A DNA stretch of 10,466 nt from JAWLGJ01 sp041685145 (GCA_041685145.1 JAWLGJ010000071.1:1-10466); one strand, 5' to 3'. Positions 1 through 6,573 are shown, numbered from the stretch's first letter. Notes: a model not told the origin generated them from the letters alone. Program-made: numbers and translations.

Positions 1-83
1 TCGTCGTCGGTCAACTCGCCCCACTGTTCCTTGGCGCGGCCCTTGAGCTGTTTCCAGTTGCCCTGAATCTGATCCCAGTTCAT
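1..83 (-). CDS. CsbD family stress-response protein (3' part outside window)
   Basis: Only the first 27 codons are present; the gene runs out of the left edge. The N-terminus reads MNWDQIQGNWKQLKGRAKEQ followed by WGELTDD, which is the hallmark of CsbD-like proteins (MNWDqieGkWkqlKGkvkekWGkLTdDD). These are small, hydrophilic, abundant stress proteins of about 60-70 residues with no established biochemical activity. The ATG at 83 is supported by an AAGGAGG ribosome binding site about 5 bases upstream on the minus strand. The gene is divergent from the histidine kinase and has a matching EcfG-type promoter at 114-139, which fits the general stress regulon membership reported for csbD genes in alphaproteobacteria. 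Family assignment is confident; the length cannot be judged. Confidence 0.9.
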   Translation of the reverse strand, partial: MNWDQIQGNWKQLKGRAKEQWGELTDD

Positions 84-113
84 CGCGTCCTCCTTCGCGG
101 TCCCGGAACGGTC

Positions 114-139
114 AACGCGGGGAGCCCCCCGCTGGTTCC
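114..139 (-). promoter_or_regulatory. Candidate sigma-EcfG promoter of the csbD-like gene
   Basis: On the minus strand GGAAC (135-139) is followed after exactly 17 bases by CGTT (114-117). This matches the alphaproteobacterial general stress sigma factor consensus GGAAC-N16/17-cGTT. It lies about 30 bases upstream of the csbD start codon. The spacer contains a small inverted repeat, GCGGGG (117-122) and CCCCGC (127-132). Motif seen directly; sigma factor assignment inferred. Confidence 0.72.
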
Positions 140-155
140 GCCCGCCCGATTGCGC

Positions 156-184
156 TTGAAGGCGGCGCCGGGGAGGACTACACC
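156..184 (+). promoter_or_regulatory. Weak candidate sigma70-type promoter of the histidine kinase
   Basis: TTGAAG (156-161) is separated by 17 bases from TACACC (179-184). The -10 match is poor. If real, transcription would begin near 190. That would exclude the TTG start at 187 and favour ATG 217 for the downstream gene. Confidence 0.22.
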
Positions 185-186
185 TT

Positions 187-2031
187 TTGTTCAGCAACCA
201 ACGGGGTATTGACGGGATGCAGCGCCCTCCCGACTGCCTGATGGACGCCGCTAACTTTTGCGTTCCGACGAAGGGCGTCTGGGACGTCCCGGTCGGGTGC
301 CCGATCGCGAAAAGTCCAGACGCCTGCGCCCATCACGTCCCGACCGAGGCGCTGATCGCCGCCTATGTGCACACCTGCAACGCCTTGCCGTTGTTCGCGG
401 TGCTGGCGCCGGACCTCGACACCATCGACTGGCGCGCCGGCGGCATAGACTTTGACGGCATCGCCGGCCCTCACGGGCAGGAGACCTTGGCCGGCCTGCT
501 GGCCGGGCTGGGCGTCACCCGGCCGGGCAGCCGCGCCTTGATGGAGGCGATGCGCGCGGCGGCGCCGGGCGAGGCCGGCGGGCCGGTGGAGTTCCAGGCG
601 GCGGGCGGACGCTCGTTCGCGCTGCTGTACCGCCGCCGTCCCTGCCCGCCCTACGAAATCCAGATCACCCTGACCGAGGTCACCAACTTCGCCCGCGCGG
701 CGCGACGGGCGCAGGCGATGGCGCGGCAGATCGTGAACGGCCTGGAGCGCCAACCGCTGCCGGATGTCGGCGATGGCGTCACCGCCGCCGCCGTATTGCG
801 GGCGCTTCCCGCCGCGCTGGCCGACCTGGAGCGCCGGCACGACGAGGCGGCGCTGCGGGCGGACGCGGCGGCGCTGGCGGCGCGCGTCGACGCCGTTGCG
901 GGGCTGGCCGTGCATCTGCTGCGCAGTTTCGAGGAGGACGACGACGACGATTTCGACCGGCACCGGCGCACCTGGCACGGCCACGCGCGCGCCACGGGGG
1001 AATGGGGCTGGCAGGACGTCCTGGAGGCCGCCCGCACCGGCCGCCTGCGCCTGCCTGAACTGCTCCAGGCCTGGAGCTTCGCCCGGCAGGCCCAGCCGAC
1101 GCTGCTGGTGTCGCCGGACGGGCGGCGGGTGATCGTCGTCAACGGCGCCCTTGCCGGCACCTGGTTCGAGGACGTGCCCGCCCTGCTTGGCGGCCTGGAT
1201 GTCGAGAGCAACAGCCGCCGCACCGCCGGCGATTTCTTCGCCGCCATCGCCGCCGCCCCCAAGGACGCGGCCTTTGTCGTCGGCGACCGCACCGTCGAGG
1301 CGCGCGGCCACCCCATCAAGGGAGGCTGGCAGGCGGCGCTGACCACCGCCACCCAGCACGTCGTCGATGTGCGCGGGTTGTTCCACGGCCTCAAGAATCT
1401 CCTCCTCAACCTGCAGGTTCTGCATGTGGTCGGGACGAAAGCCGATTTGGAAGCGACCGCAAGCGGGCTGCGAAGCGCGGCCGATGGTCTGCTGCGCCGC
1501 CTGGGTACGCTGGAGGCGGTCGCCCGCGGCGGCCGCATCGACGCCCCCGTGGCGCGGGAAACCGTCGAGGACTGGCTGGCGGCGGCGCGCCTGGTCGCCG
1601 ACCGCGGCAAGCGAGTCCTCCGCGACGACGTCCCGGCGCCGGTTCGCGCCCTGGCCTATAAGGTGATGCCCGACGACGTCGGCGACGCCCTCGCCGAACT
1701 GGTGCGCAACGCCTATGACAACGGCGCCGCCAGCGTCACCCTCGCGGCCGCCGCCGAGGACGGGCGCCTGACCATCTGCGTCCGCGACGACGGGCCCGGC
1801 ATGTCGGCGGCAAAGCTGGCCCAGGTTCGCCGGGTTTTGGCACGGGGGCGTTACGATCCCTCGCTGTCCAGCCGTCCCGGCGGCACCGGCAACGGGCTGC
1901 TGGCGGTGTCGAAGGCGGCCCAACGCCTTTTGGGCGGCGGATTCGATATCGACAGCGGCCCCAACGGGACCGTCTGCCGCCTGCACCTGGACCTGCCGCC
2001 CGGCTCGGTGCTGCCGGCCGTCGCCGCCTGA
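187..2031 (+). CDS. Orphan soluble sensor histidine kinase with C-terminal HATPase_c domain
   Basis: A 614-residue protein with no membrane segment, so probably a cytoplasmic sensor. The C-terminal ATP-binding domain is clear: N-box ELVRNAYDN around residues 504-513, G1 box DDGPGM at 534-539, and G2 box GGTGNGL at 565-571. The likely phospho-acceptor is His400 in the segment LFHGLKNLLLNLQ, an H-x-x-K-N type H-box. A PAS-like stretch (TLLVSPDGRRVIVVN onward) spans about residues 304-370. A run EEDDDDD lies near 249-255. The first 250 residues match nothing I recognise. No receiver domain or response regulator is nearby, so the partner is unknown. The TTG start at 187 has a GGGGAGGA ribosome binding site (170-177) about 10 bases upstream. 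ATG 217 or ATG 241 are alternatives with poorer sites. Kinase identity is confident; signal and start are not. Confidence 0.82.
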   Translation: MFSNQRGIDGMQRPPDCLMDAANFCVPTKGVWDVPVGCPIAKSPDACAHHVPTEALIAAYVHTCNALPLFAVLAPDLDTIDWRAGGIDFDGIAGPHGQETLAGLLAGLGVTRPGSRALMEAMRAAAPGEAGGPVEFQAAGGRSFALLYRRRPCPPYEIQITLTEVTNFARAARRAQAMARQIVNGLERQPLPDVGDGVTAAAVLRALPAALADLERRHDEAALRADAAALAARVDAVAGLAVHLLRSFEEDDDDDFDRHRRTWHGHARATGEWGWQDVLEAARTGRLRLPELLQAWSFARQAQPTLLVSPDGRRVIVVNGALAGTWFEDVPALLGGLDVESNSRRTAGDFFAAIAAAPKDAAFVVGDRTVEARGHPIKGGWQAALTTATQHVVDVRGLFHGLKNLLLNLQVLHVVGTKADLEATASGLRSAADGLLRRLGTLEAVARGGRIDAPVARETVEDWLAAARLVADRGKRVLRDDVPAPVRALAYKVMPDDVGDALAELVRNAYDNGAASVTLAAAAEDGRLTICVRDDGPGMSAAKLAQVRRVLARGRYDPSLSSRPGGTGNGLLAVSKAAQRLLGGGFDIDSGPNGTVCRLHLDLPPGSVLPAVAA

Positions 2032-2035
2032 GGCA

Positions 2036-2701
2036 TCAGCGAAACGGCGACCAGATCAGCAGCACGATACCCAGAAACAGCACGACGCCGACGGCGAGGA
2101 CCGCATCGGGCCAGCGCGGCACGCGGTTTTCGGCGCCGACACGCACGCTGCCGCCCACGGGCGCTTCGGCGGCGCGCGGAGCGATCGGCGCCACCGGCAG
2201 CGGCTCCCGTGGCAGCTGCGGGGCGGCATCGGGCAGCGCCGCCGGGGCGGCTGCCCCACCCCCCCCCCCGGCAACACAACCCAAACACGACTGCACCGCG
2301 GCGGCGGCGGCGCGCGACAGCACCTCCTCGCCCACCGCCGCCAGCTTACCGCCGGCGCGGGCATTGCCGTCATAGGTGACGAGGGTTGCCGCCGGTCCCG
2401 GCGCCGGCTCCAGGCGCAGGTTGACTTCGCCGGTGAGGTCGGCCCCCGTTCCCTCCAGCGTGCCCGAGGCGGTGAGGACACGCCCCGCCTCGACGGGCTC
2501 AAGACGGATGCGGCCGCGGAAGGTCTCGTCCACCGGCCCCAGGCGCACCCGCACGTCGGCGGCCAGGCTTCCATCGTCGGCGCGGGTCAGCGACCCGCCG
2601 CCCGGAACGCAGCCGGCGAGAAGGCCGGGGTCGTCGAGGGCCTCCCACACCCGCTGTCGCGGCGCCGGAACGCGGTATTGACCGGAAACGCGCATCGCCA
2701 T
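2036..2701 (-). CDS. CoxG-like SRPBCC domain protein with C-terminal membrane anchor
   Basis: A 221-residue protein. Residues 3 to about 137 form a CoxG/SRPBCC (START-like helix-grip) domain, recognisable from RVPAPRQRVWEALDDPGLL, the CVPG turn, the VRVRLGPVDETFRGR strand pair and the ARAGGKLAAVGEEVLSRAA helix. A CLGC motif (C139, C142), a Gly/Ala/Pro-rich linker and a predicted transmembrane helix (about 199-216, AVGVVLFLGIVLLIW) follow, with an SPFR tail. Family members bind hydrophobic ligands. CoxG itself helps anchor CO dehydrogenase to the membrane, but no coxLMS genes are present here, so a CODH role is not supported. The start is MAM; a GAGG site lies about 5 bases before the first ATG, and M3 (2695) is also possible. 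The linker is encoded partly by an 11-G run. The stop codon lies 4 bases from that of the convergent kinase gene. Confidence 0.85.
   Translation of the reverse strand: MAMRVSGQYRVPAPRQRVWEALDDPGLLAGCVPGGGSLTRADDGSLAADVRVRLGPVDETFRGRIRLEPVEAGRVLTASGTLEGTGADLTGEVNLRLEPAPGPAATLVTYDGNARAGGKLAAVGEEVLSRAAAAAVQSCLGCVAGGGGGAAAPAALPDAAPQLPREPLPVAPIAPRAAEAPVGGSVRVGAENRVPRWPDAVLAVGVVLFLGIVLLIWSPFR
2259..2269 (-). repeat. Homopolymeric G11 tract inside the CoxG-like gene
   Basis: Eleven consecutive C on the plus strand (G on the coding strand) encode part of the glycine stretch after the CLGC motif. The reading frame is intact at 11: both the upstream SRPBCC domain and the downstream membrane helix are in the same frame. 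A change of one base would remove the anchor. Confidence 0.95.
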
Positions 2702-2723
2702 GTCCTCGGCCCTTGCCCGAATT

Positions 2724-2751
2724 CACGTAGGACCGCGCGGTCTCGGTTCAA
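2724..2751 (-). promoter_or_regulatory. Candidate promoter of the CoxG-like gene with a palindrome in the spacer
   Basis: On the minus strand TTGAAC (2746-2751) is followed after 16 bases by TACGTG (2724-2729). The spacer contains a perfect 12-base palindrome, GACCGCGCGGTC (2731-2742), where a repressor could sit. The -10 match is mediocre. The palindrome is certain; its role is inferred. Confidence 0.35.
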
Positions 2752-2803
2752 TCATTCCCACCGAATGACGCGCGCTTGCGGCCAGAGCGGCGAATCCGGC
2801 CAA

Positions 2804-2817
2804 TGACCCTTATGTCA
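2804..2817. promoter_or_regulatory. Inverted repeat TGAC-N6-GTCA, possible operator
   Basis: TGAC (2804-2807) and GTCA (2814-2817) are separated by CCTTAT. The spacing resembles sites of the CRP/FNR superfamily, but the half-sites do not match CRP (TGTGA) or FNR (TTGAT) consensus well. It lies about 130 bases upstream of the candidate proV promoter. Role is speculative. Confidence 0.2.
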
Positions 2818-2944
2818 CGGCCGTCGTCGCGGGCGCGCGAACAGATATCCGGAGGCGGTAGGTCCGTGGCCGGGGCATCACCATCTTTCGGCCAGGGTTG
2901 CGGCCGCTAAGGAGACCTATCTCTATTTTTTTGACGTGCTGCGG

Positions 2945-2972
2945 TTGCGACTAACCCTTCGGTACGTATACT
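2945..2972 (+). promoter_or_regulatory. Candidate sigma70-type promoter of the proVWX-type operon
   Basis: TTGCGA (2945-2950), a 16-base spacer, then TATACT (2967-2972). It sits in the most AT-rich part of the gap. Predicted transcription start is about 2979, giving a leader of roughly 70 bases before the ATG at 3052. A second -35-like TTGACG at 2931-2936 has no good -10 at the right distance. Confidence 0.5.
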
Positions 2973-3051
2973 TAGAGGTCATTTCTCCGCGCCAGGGTTC
3001 ATGGCGCCCGCCGCGCCAGCGACGCGATCCCTCTGCAGCAAAGAAAAATCG

Positions 3052-4242
3052 ATGCCGGAAAAGATCGTCATCAGGAACCTTTACAAGATTTTCGGACGCC
3101 GCGCCGATGAGGCCCGGCGCCTGCTGGGCGAAGGCTTCGACAAGGACACCATCCACGCCAAGACCGGCAGCACCGTCGGCGTCGCCGACGCCAGCCTGAC
3201 CGTCAACGCCGGCGAAATCTTCGTGGTGATGGGGCTGTCGGGGTCGGGCAAGTCGACGCTGATCCGGATGCTCAACCGCCTGATCGAGCCGACCAGCGGC
3301 GAGATCCTCGTCGACGGGCGCGACATCACCAAGATGTCGAGGAACGAGTTGATCGAGTTGCGGCGCAAGGACATGAGCATGGTGTTCCAGTCCTTCGCGC
3401 TGATGCCGCACCTGAGCGTGCTGGAGAACGCCGCCTTCGGGCTCGCCGTCGCCGGCGCCCCCCGCGAGGAGCAGGTCGAGGCCGCGATGAACGCCCTGGA
3501 GCAGGTGGGCCTGCGGCCTTACGCCGGCAGTATGCCGCACGAATTGTCGGGCGGGATGCAGCAGCGGGTGGGGCTGGCGCGGGCGCTGGCCGCCAATCCG
3601 TCGGTGATGCTGATGGACGAGGCGTTCTCGGCCCTCGACCCGCTGATCCGCACCGAGATGCAGGACGAACTGCTGCGCCTGCAGGAGGAGAACGAACGCA
3701 CCGTGGTCTTCATCTCCCACGATCTCGACGAGGCCATGCGCATCGGAGACCGCATTGCCATCATGGAAGGCGGCCGCGTGGTGCAGGTGGGCACCCCGGA
3801 GGAAATCCTCAACAACCCCGCCGACGACTATGTGCGCTCGTTCTTCAGCGGCGTCGACGTTTCCAAGGTGCTGACCGCCGGCGACATCGCGCGGATGGAC
3901 AACGTCACCGTCATCGACCGCCACGACGACGCCGTGCGCGGCGCCATCGCCCGCCTGCAAAAATACGACCGCGAACACGGCTATCTCGTCGACCGGGGCC
4001 GTCGCTTCCACGGCGTCGTGTCGATCGAGACCCTGCGCCACGAGGCCAAGGCCGAAAAGCCCAGCCTGCAACGCGCGGCGCTGCCCGGAGTCGAGCCCGT
4101 CGCCGCCGACACCCACCTGTCCGAGATTCTGGGCACGGTGGCACAGGCGCCCTGCCCGGTGCCGGTGGTCGACGGCGACGGCCGCTATCGCGGCACGATC
4201 TCGCGCACGATGATTCTGGAAACCCTGGACAGGGCGACGTGA
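3052..4242 (+). CDS. proV: Glycine betaine/quaternary-amine ABC transporter ATP-binding protein (ProV/OpuAA type)
   Basis: A 396-residue cytoplasmic ATPase that energises import of compatible solutes. All ABC motifs are intact: Walker A GLSGSGKST (61-69), Q-loop Gln113 in VFQSFALMPH, signature LSGGMQQR (165-172), Walker B VMLMDE (185-190) and H-loop His223 in FISHD. The N-terminus IVIRNLYKIFG and the insertion before Walker A (ARRLLGEGFDKDTIHAKTG) are typical of ProV/OpuAA. Residues from about 270 to the end form a CBS-like tail ending in VPVVDGDGRYRGTISRTMIL; in OpuA such tails sense ionic strength. The start at 3052 gives the usual family N-terminus; an in-frame ATG at 3001 would add 17 residues unlike the family. 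The upstream ribosome site is weak (AAAGAAAA). It is first in the operon, one base before the permease start. Confidence 0.92.
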   Translation: MPEKIVIRNLYKIFGRRADEARRLLGEGFDKDTIHAKTGSTVGVADASLTVNAGEIFVVMGLSGSGKSTLIRMLNRLIEPTSGEILVDGRDITKMSRNELIELRRKDMSMVFQSFALMPHLSVLENAAFGLAVAGAPREEQVEAAMNALEQVGLRPYAGSMPHELSGGMQQRVGLARALAANPSVMLMDEAFSALDPLIRTEMQDELLRLQEENERTVVFISHDLDEAMRIGDRIAIMEGGRVVQVGTPEEILNNPADDYVRSFFSGVDVSKVLTAGDIARMDNVTVIDRHDDAVRGAIARLQKYDREHGYLVDRGRRFHGVVSIETLRHEAKAEKPSLQRAALPGVEPVAADTHLSEILGTVAQAPCPVPVVDGDGRYRGTISRTMILETLDRAT

Positions 4243-4243
4243 C

Positions 4244-5131
4244 ATGGACGGCTACCGCATTCCCCTCGGCACATGGATGGAGTGGGTTGTCGACTTCCTG
4301 CTCGACAATTTCGAGGGCGTGTTCGACACCATCAGCGACGGCATCGGCTTCCTGGCCAACACCATCGAGGCGGGTCTGACCGGCGTGCCGCCGTGGGTAT
4401 TGGGGCTGGTGCTGGTGGTGCTGGCGTTGTGGCGGGTGAGTTGGAAGTTCGCGCTGTTCACGGCCGTCGCGCTGACGCTGGTGCTGACCCTGGACCTGTG
4501 GGAACAGACCGCCGAGACCCTGGCGCTGGTGCTCTCGGCGACGCTGGTCAGCCTGATGGTGGGCATCCCGCTGGGCATCTGGATGGCGCGCAACGACACC
4601 GTCCAGGCGATTGTGCGGCCGGTGCTCGACTTCATGCAGACCATGCCGGCCTTCGTGTACCTGATCCCGGCGGCGATGTTTTTCGGCCTGGGCACCGTGC
4701 CCGGCACCATCGCCACCTTCGTCTTCGCCATGCCGCCGGCAGTGCGCCTGACCAACCTGGGCATCCGCCAGGTGCCGCGCGAGATGGTGGAGGCCGGCTT
4801 GGCCTTCGGTTGCACGCGCTGGCAACTTCTGCGCAAGGTGCAGTTGCCCAATGCCCTGCCCTCGATCATGGCCGGCGTCAACCAGACGATCATGCTGGCG
4901 CTGTCGATGGTGGTCATCGCCTCGATGATCGGCGCCGGCGGCCTGGGCGACGAGGTGCTGCGCGGCATCCAGCGCATGAATCTCGGCCTGGGCTTCGAGG
5001 GCGGCCTGGGGGTGGTGATCCTGGCCATCATCCTCGACCGGATCACCCAGAGTTTCGGCGCCGCGCGACATGGCGGCGCCCGGCGCGGCCTGTGGGCCGT
5101 GCTGTTCTCGGGCGGGGCCAAAAAGGCCTGA
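4244..5131 (+). CDS. proW: Glycine betaine/quaternary-amine ABC transporter permease (ProW/OpuAB type)
   Basis: A 295-residue inner-membrane permease. An amphipathic N-terminal region (WMEWVVDFLLDNFEGVFDTI) precedes several hydrophobic helices, including VLGLVLVVLALWRV, FALFTAVALTLVLTL, LVSLMVGIPLGIW, FVYLIPAAMFFGLG and LGVVILAIILDRI. The EAA loop that docks on the ATPase is clear: EAGLAFGCTRWQLLRKVQLP from about residue 183. The motifs QTMPAFVYLIPA and SMVVIASMIGAGGLGDEV are classical for ProW/OpuAB/ChoW. The length fits the family apart from a shorter N-terminus than E. coli ProW. It starts one base after the proV stop, implying translational coupling; the ribosome site is weak and lies inside proV. 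Confidence 0.92.
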   Translation: MDGYRIPLGTWMEWVVDFLLDNFEGVFDTISDGIGFLANTIEAGLTGVPPWVLGLVLVVLALWRVSWKFALFTAVALTLVLTLDLWEQTAETLALVLSATLVSLMVGIPLGIWMARNDTVQAIVRPVLDFMQTMPAFVYLIPAAMFFGLGTVPGTIATFVFAMPPAVRLTNLGIRQVPREMVEAGLAFGCTRWQLLRKVQLPNALPSIMAGVNQTIMLALSMVVIASMIGAGGLGDEVLRGIQRMNLGLGFEGGLGVVILAIILDRITQSFGAARHGGARRGLWAVLFSGGAKKA

Positions 5132-5173
5132 CGTCCCCGTATTTTGCGGAACATTCGTAGGGAAGGAGGGACC

Positions 5174-6040
5174 ATGAAAGTCTTCAGCAAGGCCGCGGTA
5201 ACCGGCGCGGCCACCGGCATTGCCATCTCGATGGCCTCGGCCGCCGCCGCCGAGCCCATCAAGATCGGCTGGACCGCCTGGTCCGACGCCGAGGCGGTGA
5301 CCAAGATGGCCCAGCAGATCATCGAGGAGCGCCTGGACCAGGAGGTCGAGTTGGTGATGGCCGACATCGGCATCCAGTACCAGGGCCTCGCCAACGACGA
5401 CCTCGATTTCATGATGATGGCCTGGCTGCCCGACACCCACGACGACTATTACGAAAACGTCGCCGGCGAGGTCGTCGACCTGGGCCCCATCTACACCTAT
5501 GCCCGCCTGGGCTGGGCGGTGCCCACCTATGTCGACGAGAGCATCCAGAGCATCGAGGATCTGAAGAGCGACGCCGCCCGCGACATGTTCGGCGGCCAGA
5601 TCCAGGGCATCGACCCCGGCGCCGGCCTCATGCGCCTGTCGGACGAGGCCATCGAGGCCTATGGCCTCGACTATGAACTCGTCTCCTCCTCGGGCGCCGG
5701 CATGACCGCCGCGCTTGAGCGCGCCGTGCGCCGCGACGAGCCCATCGTCGTCACCACCTGGAGCCCGCACTGGATGTTCGGCAAGTGGGATCTGCGCTAT
5801 CTGGACGATCCCCAGGGCGCCCTGGGCGGCCTGGAGCGCATCCATGTGGTGACGCGCAAGGACTTCTACCGCGATTACCCCGAGGTGGCGTCGTTCCTGT
5901 CGCGCTTCTTCATCGACATCGACGAATTGCAGGCGGTGATGTTCGAGGCCAGCGAAACCTCCTACGAGGAAGCGGTGGCCAAATACATCGCCGACAACCC
6001 GACGCTCGTCGACTACTGGGCCACCGGCGCCATCGACTGA
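5174..6040 (+). CDS. proX: Periplasmic glycine betaine/quaternary-amine-binding protein (OpuAC/ProX type)
   Basis: A 288-residue substrate-binding protein. A Sec signal peptide covers residues 1 to about 26 (Lys2 and Lys6, a hydrophobic core, then ASAAAA before EPIKIG), so the mature protein is periplasmic. It has no lipobox cysteine. Candidate aromatic-cage residues for a trimethylammonium group are Trp33 and Trp36 (GWTAW), Trp84 in MMAWLPDTH, and the WSPHWMFGKW segment from Trp196, a signature of the OpuAC family. Start ATG 5174 has AAGGAGG at 5163-5169; an upstream in-frame ATG at 5144 would put this site inside the gene. The gap from the permease gene is 42 bases, and a strong terminator follows. 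Exact ligand (glycine betaine, proline betaine, choline) cannot be read from sequence alone. Family is confident. Confidence 0.92.
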   Translation: MKVFSKAAVTGAATGIAISMASAAAAEPIKIGWTAWSDAEAVTKMAQQIIEERLDQEVELVMADIGIQYQGLANDDLDFMMMAWLPDTHDDYYENVAGEVVDLGPIYTYARLGWAVPTYVDESIQSIEDLKSDAARDMFGGQIQGIDPGAGLMRLSDEAIEAYGLDYELVSSSGAGMTAALERAVRRDEPIVVTTWSPHWMFGKWDLRYLDDPQGALGGLERIHVVTRKDFYRDYPEVASFLSRFFIDIDELQAVMFEASETSYEEAVAKYIADNPTLVDYWATGAID

Positions 6041-6064
6041 TCGCGCCAACCCGCCCGATACGGG

Positions 6065-6094
6065 AAAGGCCCGGCCGCCGCGCCGGGCCTTTTT
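6065..6094 (+). terminator. Intrinsic terminator after the proVWX-type operon
   Basis: A perfect 11-bp stem AAAGGCCCGGC (6065-6075) and GCCGGGCCTTT (6082-6092) with a 6-base loop, followed by T through 6094. It lies 25 bases after the binding-protein stop and before the convergent DUF2267 gene stop at 6111. The AAA on the left side means it may also act weakly on leftward transcripts. Confidence 0.9.
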
Positions 6095-6110
6095 CCGTTT
6101 CCCCGACCGG

Positions 6111-6530
6111 CTACTGCCAATAGCGCCGGACCTCCTCGGGCAGCATGTGCTTGACGTCCTCGATCTCGCCCGCCGGTATGCGCGCGCCGAGCAGGCCGAA
6201 GACCGCGCGCACCGCCTCCTCGCAATAGGCCGGCGGGCGGTTGAGTTCGCGCATCACCGCGTCGATGAACTGCTCGGCGTGGCGCTCCCTGACCGGCTGC
6301 CGGCTGGGCTTCCAACTGCCGAAATAGACGCCGCGGATCAGGGTAGGAAGCTGGGCGCCCAGTTGCGCCGCCTCCTCGACCGTCAGGCGGTCGCGCAAAT
6401 GGTGCAGCACCGCCCGCAGCGCCGCATAGCCGCGCTCGCGGTCGGCGAATTCCTCGTGGGCCGCGCCCAGATCGCGCAGCCATTCGTCCGCCGTCTGCAC
6501 GGCGTGGTTTATCGCCGTCGGCCGGTTCAT
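6111..6530 (-). CDS. DUF2267 domain-containing protein
   Basis: A 139-residue, probably cytoplasmic protein made almost entirely of one DUF2267 domain. Diagnostic segments are the N-terminal AVQTADEWLRDL helix, AALRAVLHHLRDRLTVEEAA, QLPTLIRGVYFGSWKP, the CEEAVRAVFGLLGARIPAGE helix pair, and the C-terminal HMLPEEVRRYW. The molecular function of the domain is unknown; related proteins often occur among stress-induced genes. Start ATG 6530 has a strong AAGGAGG site about 9 bases upstream. An upstream in-frame ATG at 6629 would add 33 residues unlike the family and would bury both that site and the candidate EcfG promoter. The gene converges on the betaine transporter operon and diverges from the small acidic gene. 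Family is confident; role rests on the promoter only. Confidence 0.88.
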   Translation of the reverse strand: MNRPTAINHAVQTADEWLRDLGAAHEEFADRERGYAALRAVLHHLRDRLTVEEAAQLGAQLPTLIRGVYFGSWKPSRQPVRERHAEQFIDAVMRELNRPPAYCEEAVRAVFGLLGARIPAGEIEDVKHMLPEEVRRYWQ

Positions 6531-6573
6531 CGCCGCCCCCTCCTTCATGCCGCATTTGCCCAGACGACATCCC

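Larger units (their letters stand above)
2702..3051. other. 350-base intergenic region between the CoxG-like gene and the proVWX-type operon
   Basis: The two flanking genes diverge from this gap. It holds the candidate leftward promoter with the GACCGCGCGGTC palindrome, an inverted repeat TGAC-N6-GTCA at 2804-2817, an AT-rich patch with seven T (2926-2932), and the candidate rightward promoter at 2945-2972. I see no convincing small gene: the longest short reading frames lack ribosome binding sites and family resemblance. Confidence 0.6.

Noticed and set aside
178..1986. Long open frame on the minus strand opposite the histidine kinase (about 600 codons)
   Set aside because: It is the antisense shadow of a GC-rich gene: composition is rich in Gln, Arg, Gly and Ala with no domain, while the plus strand carries clear HATPase motifs.
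2926..2932. T7 run as an intrinsic terminator
   Set aside because: No stem of useful length directly precedes it, and the flanking genes are divergent, so nothing needs terminating there on the plus strand.
3001..3051. Upstream ATG start for the proV-like ATPase
   Set aside because: It would add 17 residues unlike the family, has no better ribosome site, and the ATG at 3052 gives the expected N-terminus.
3911..6049. A 712-codon minus-strand frame opposite the transporter operon
   Set aside because: It is rich in His, Gln, Asp and Arg with no recognisable family, and lies antisense to three well-supported transporter genes.
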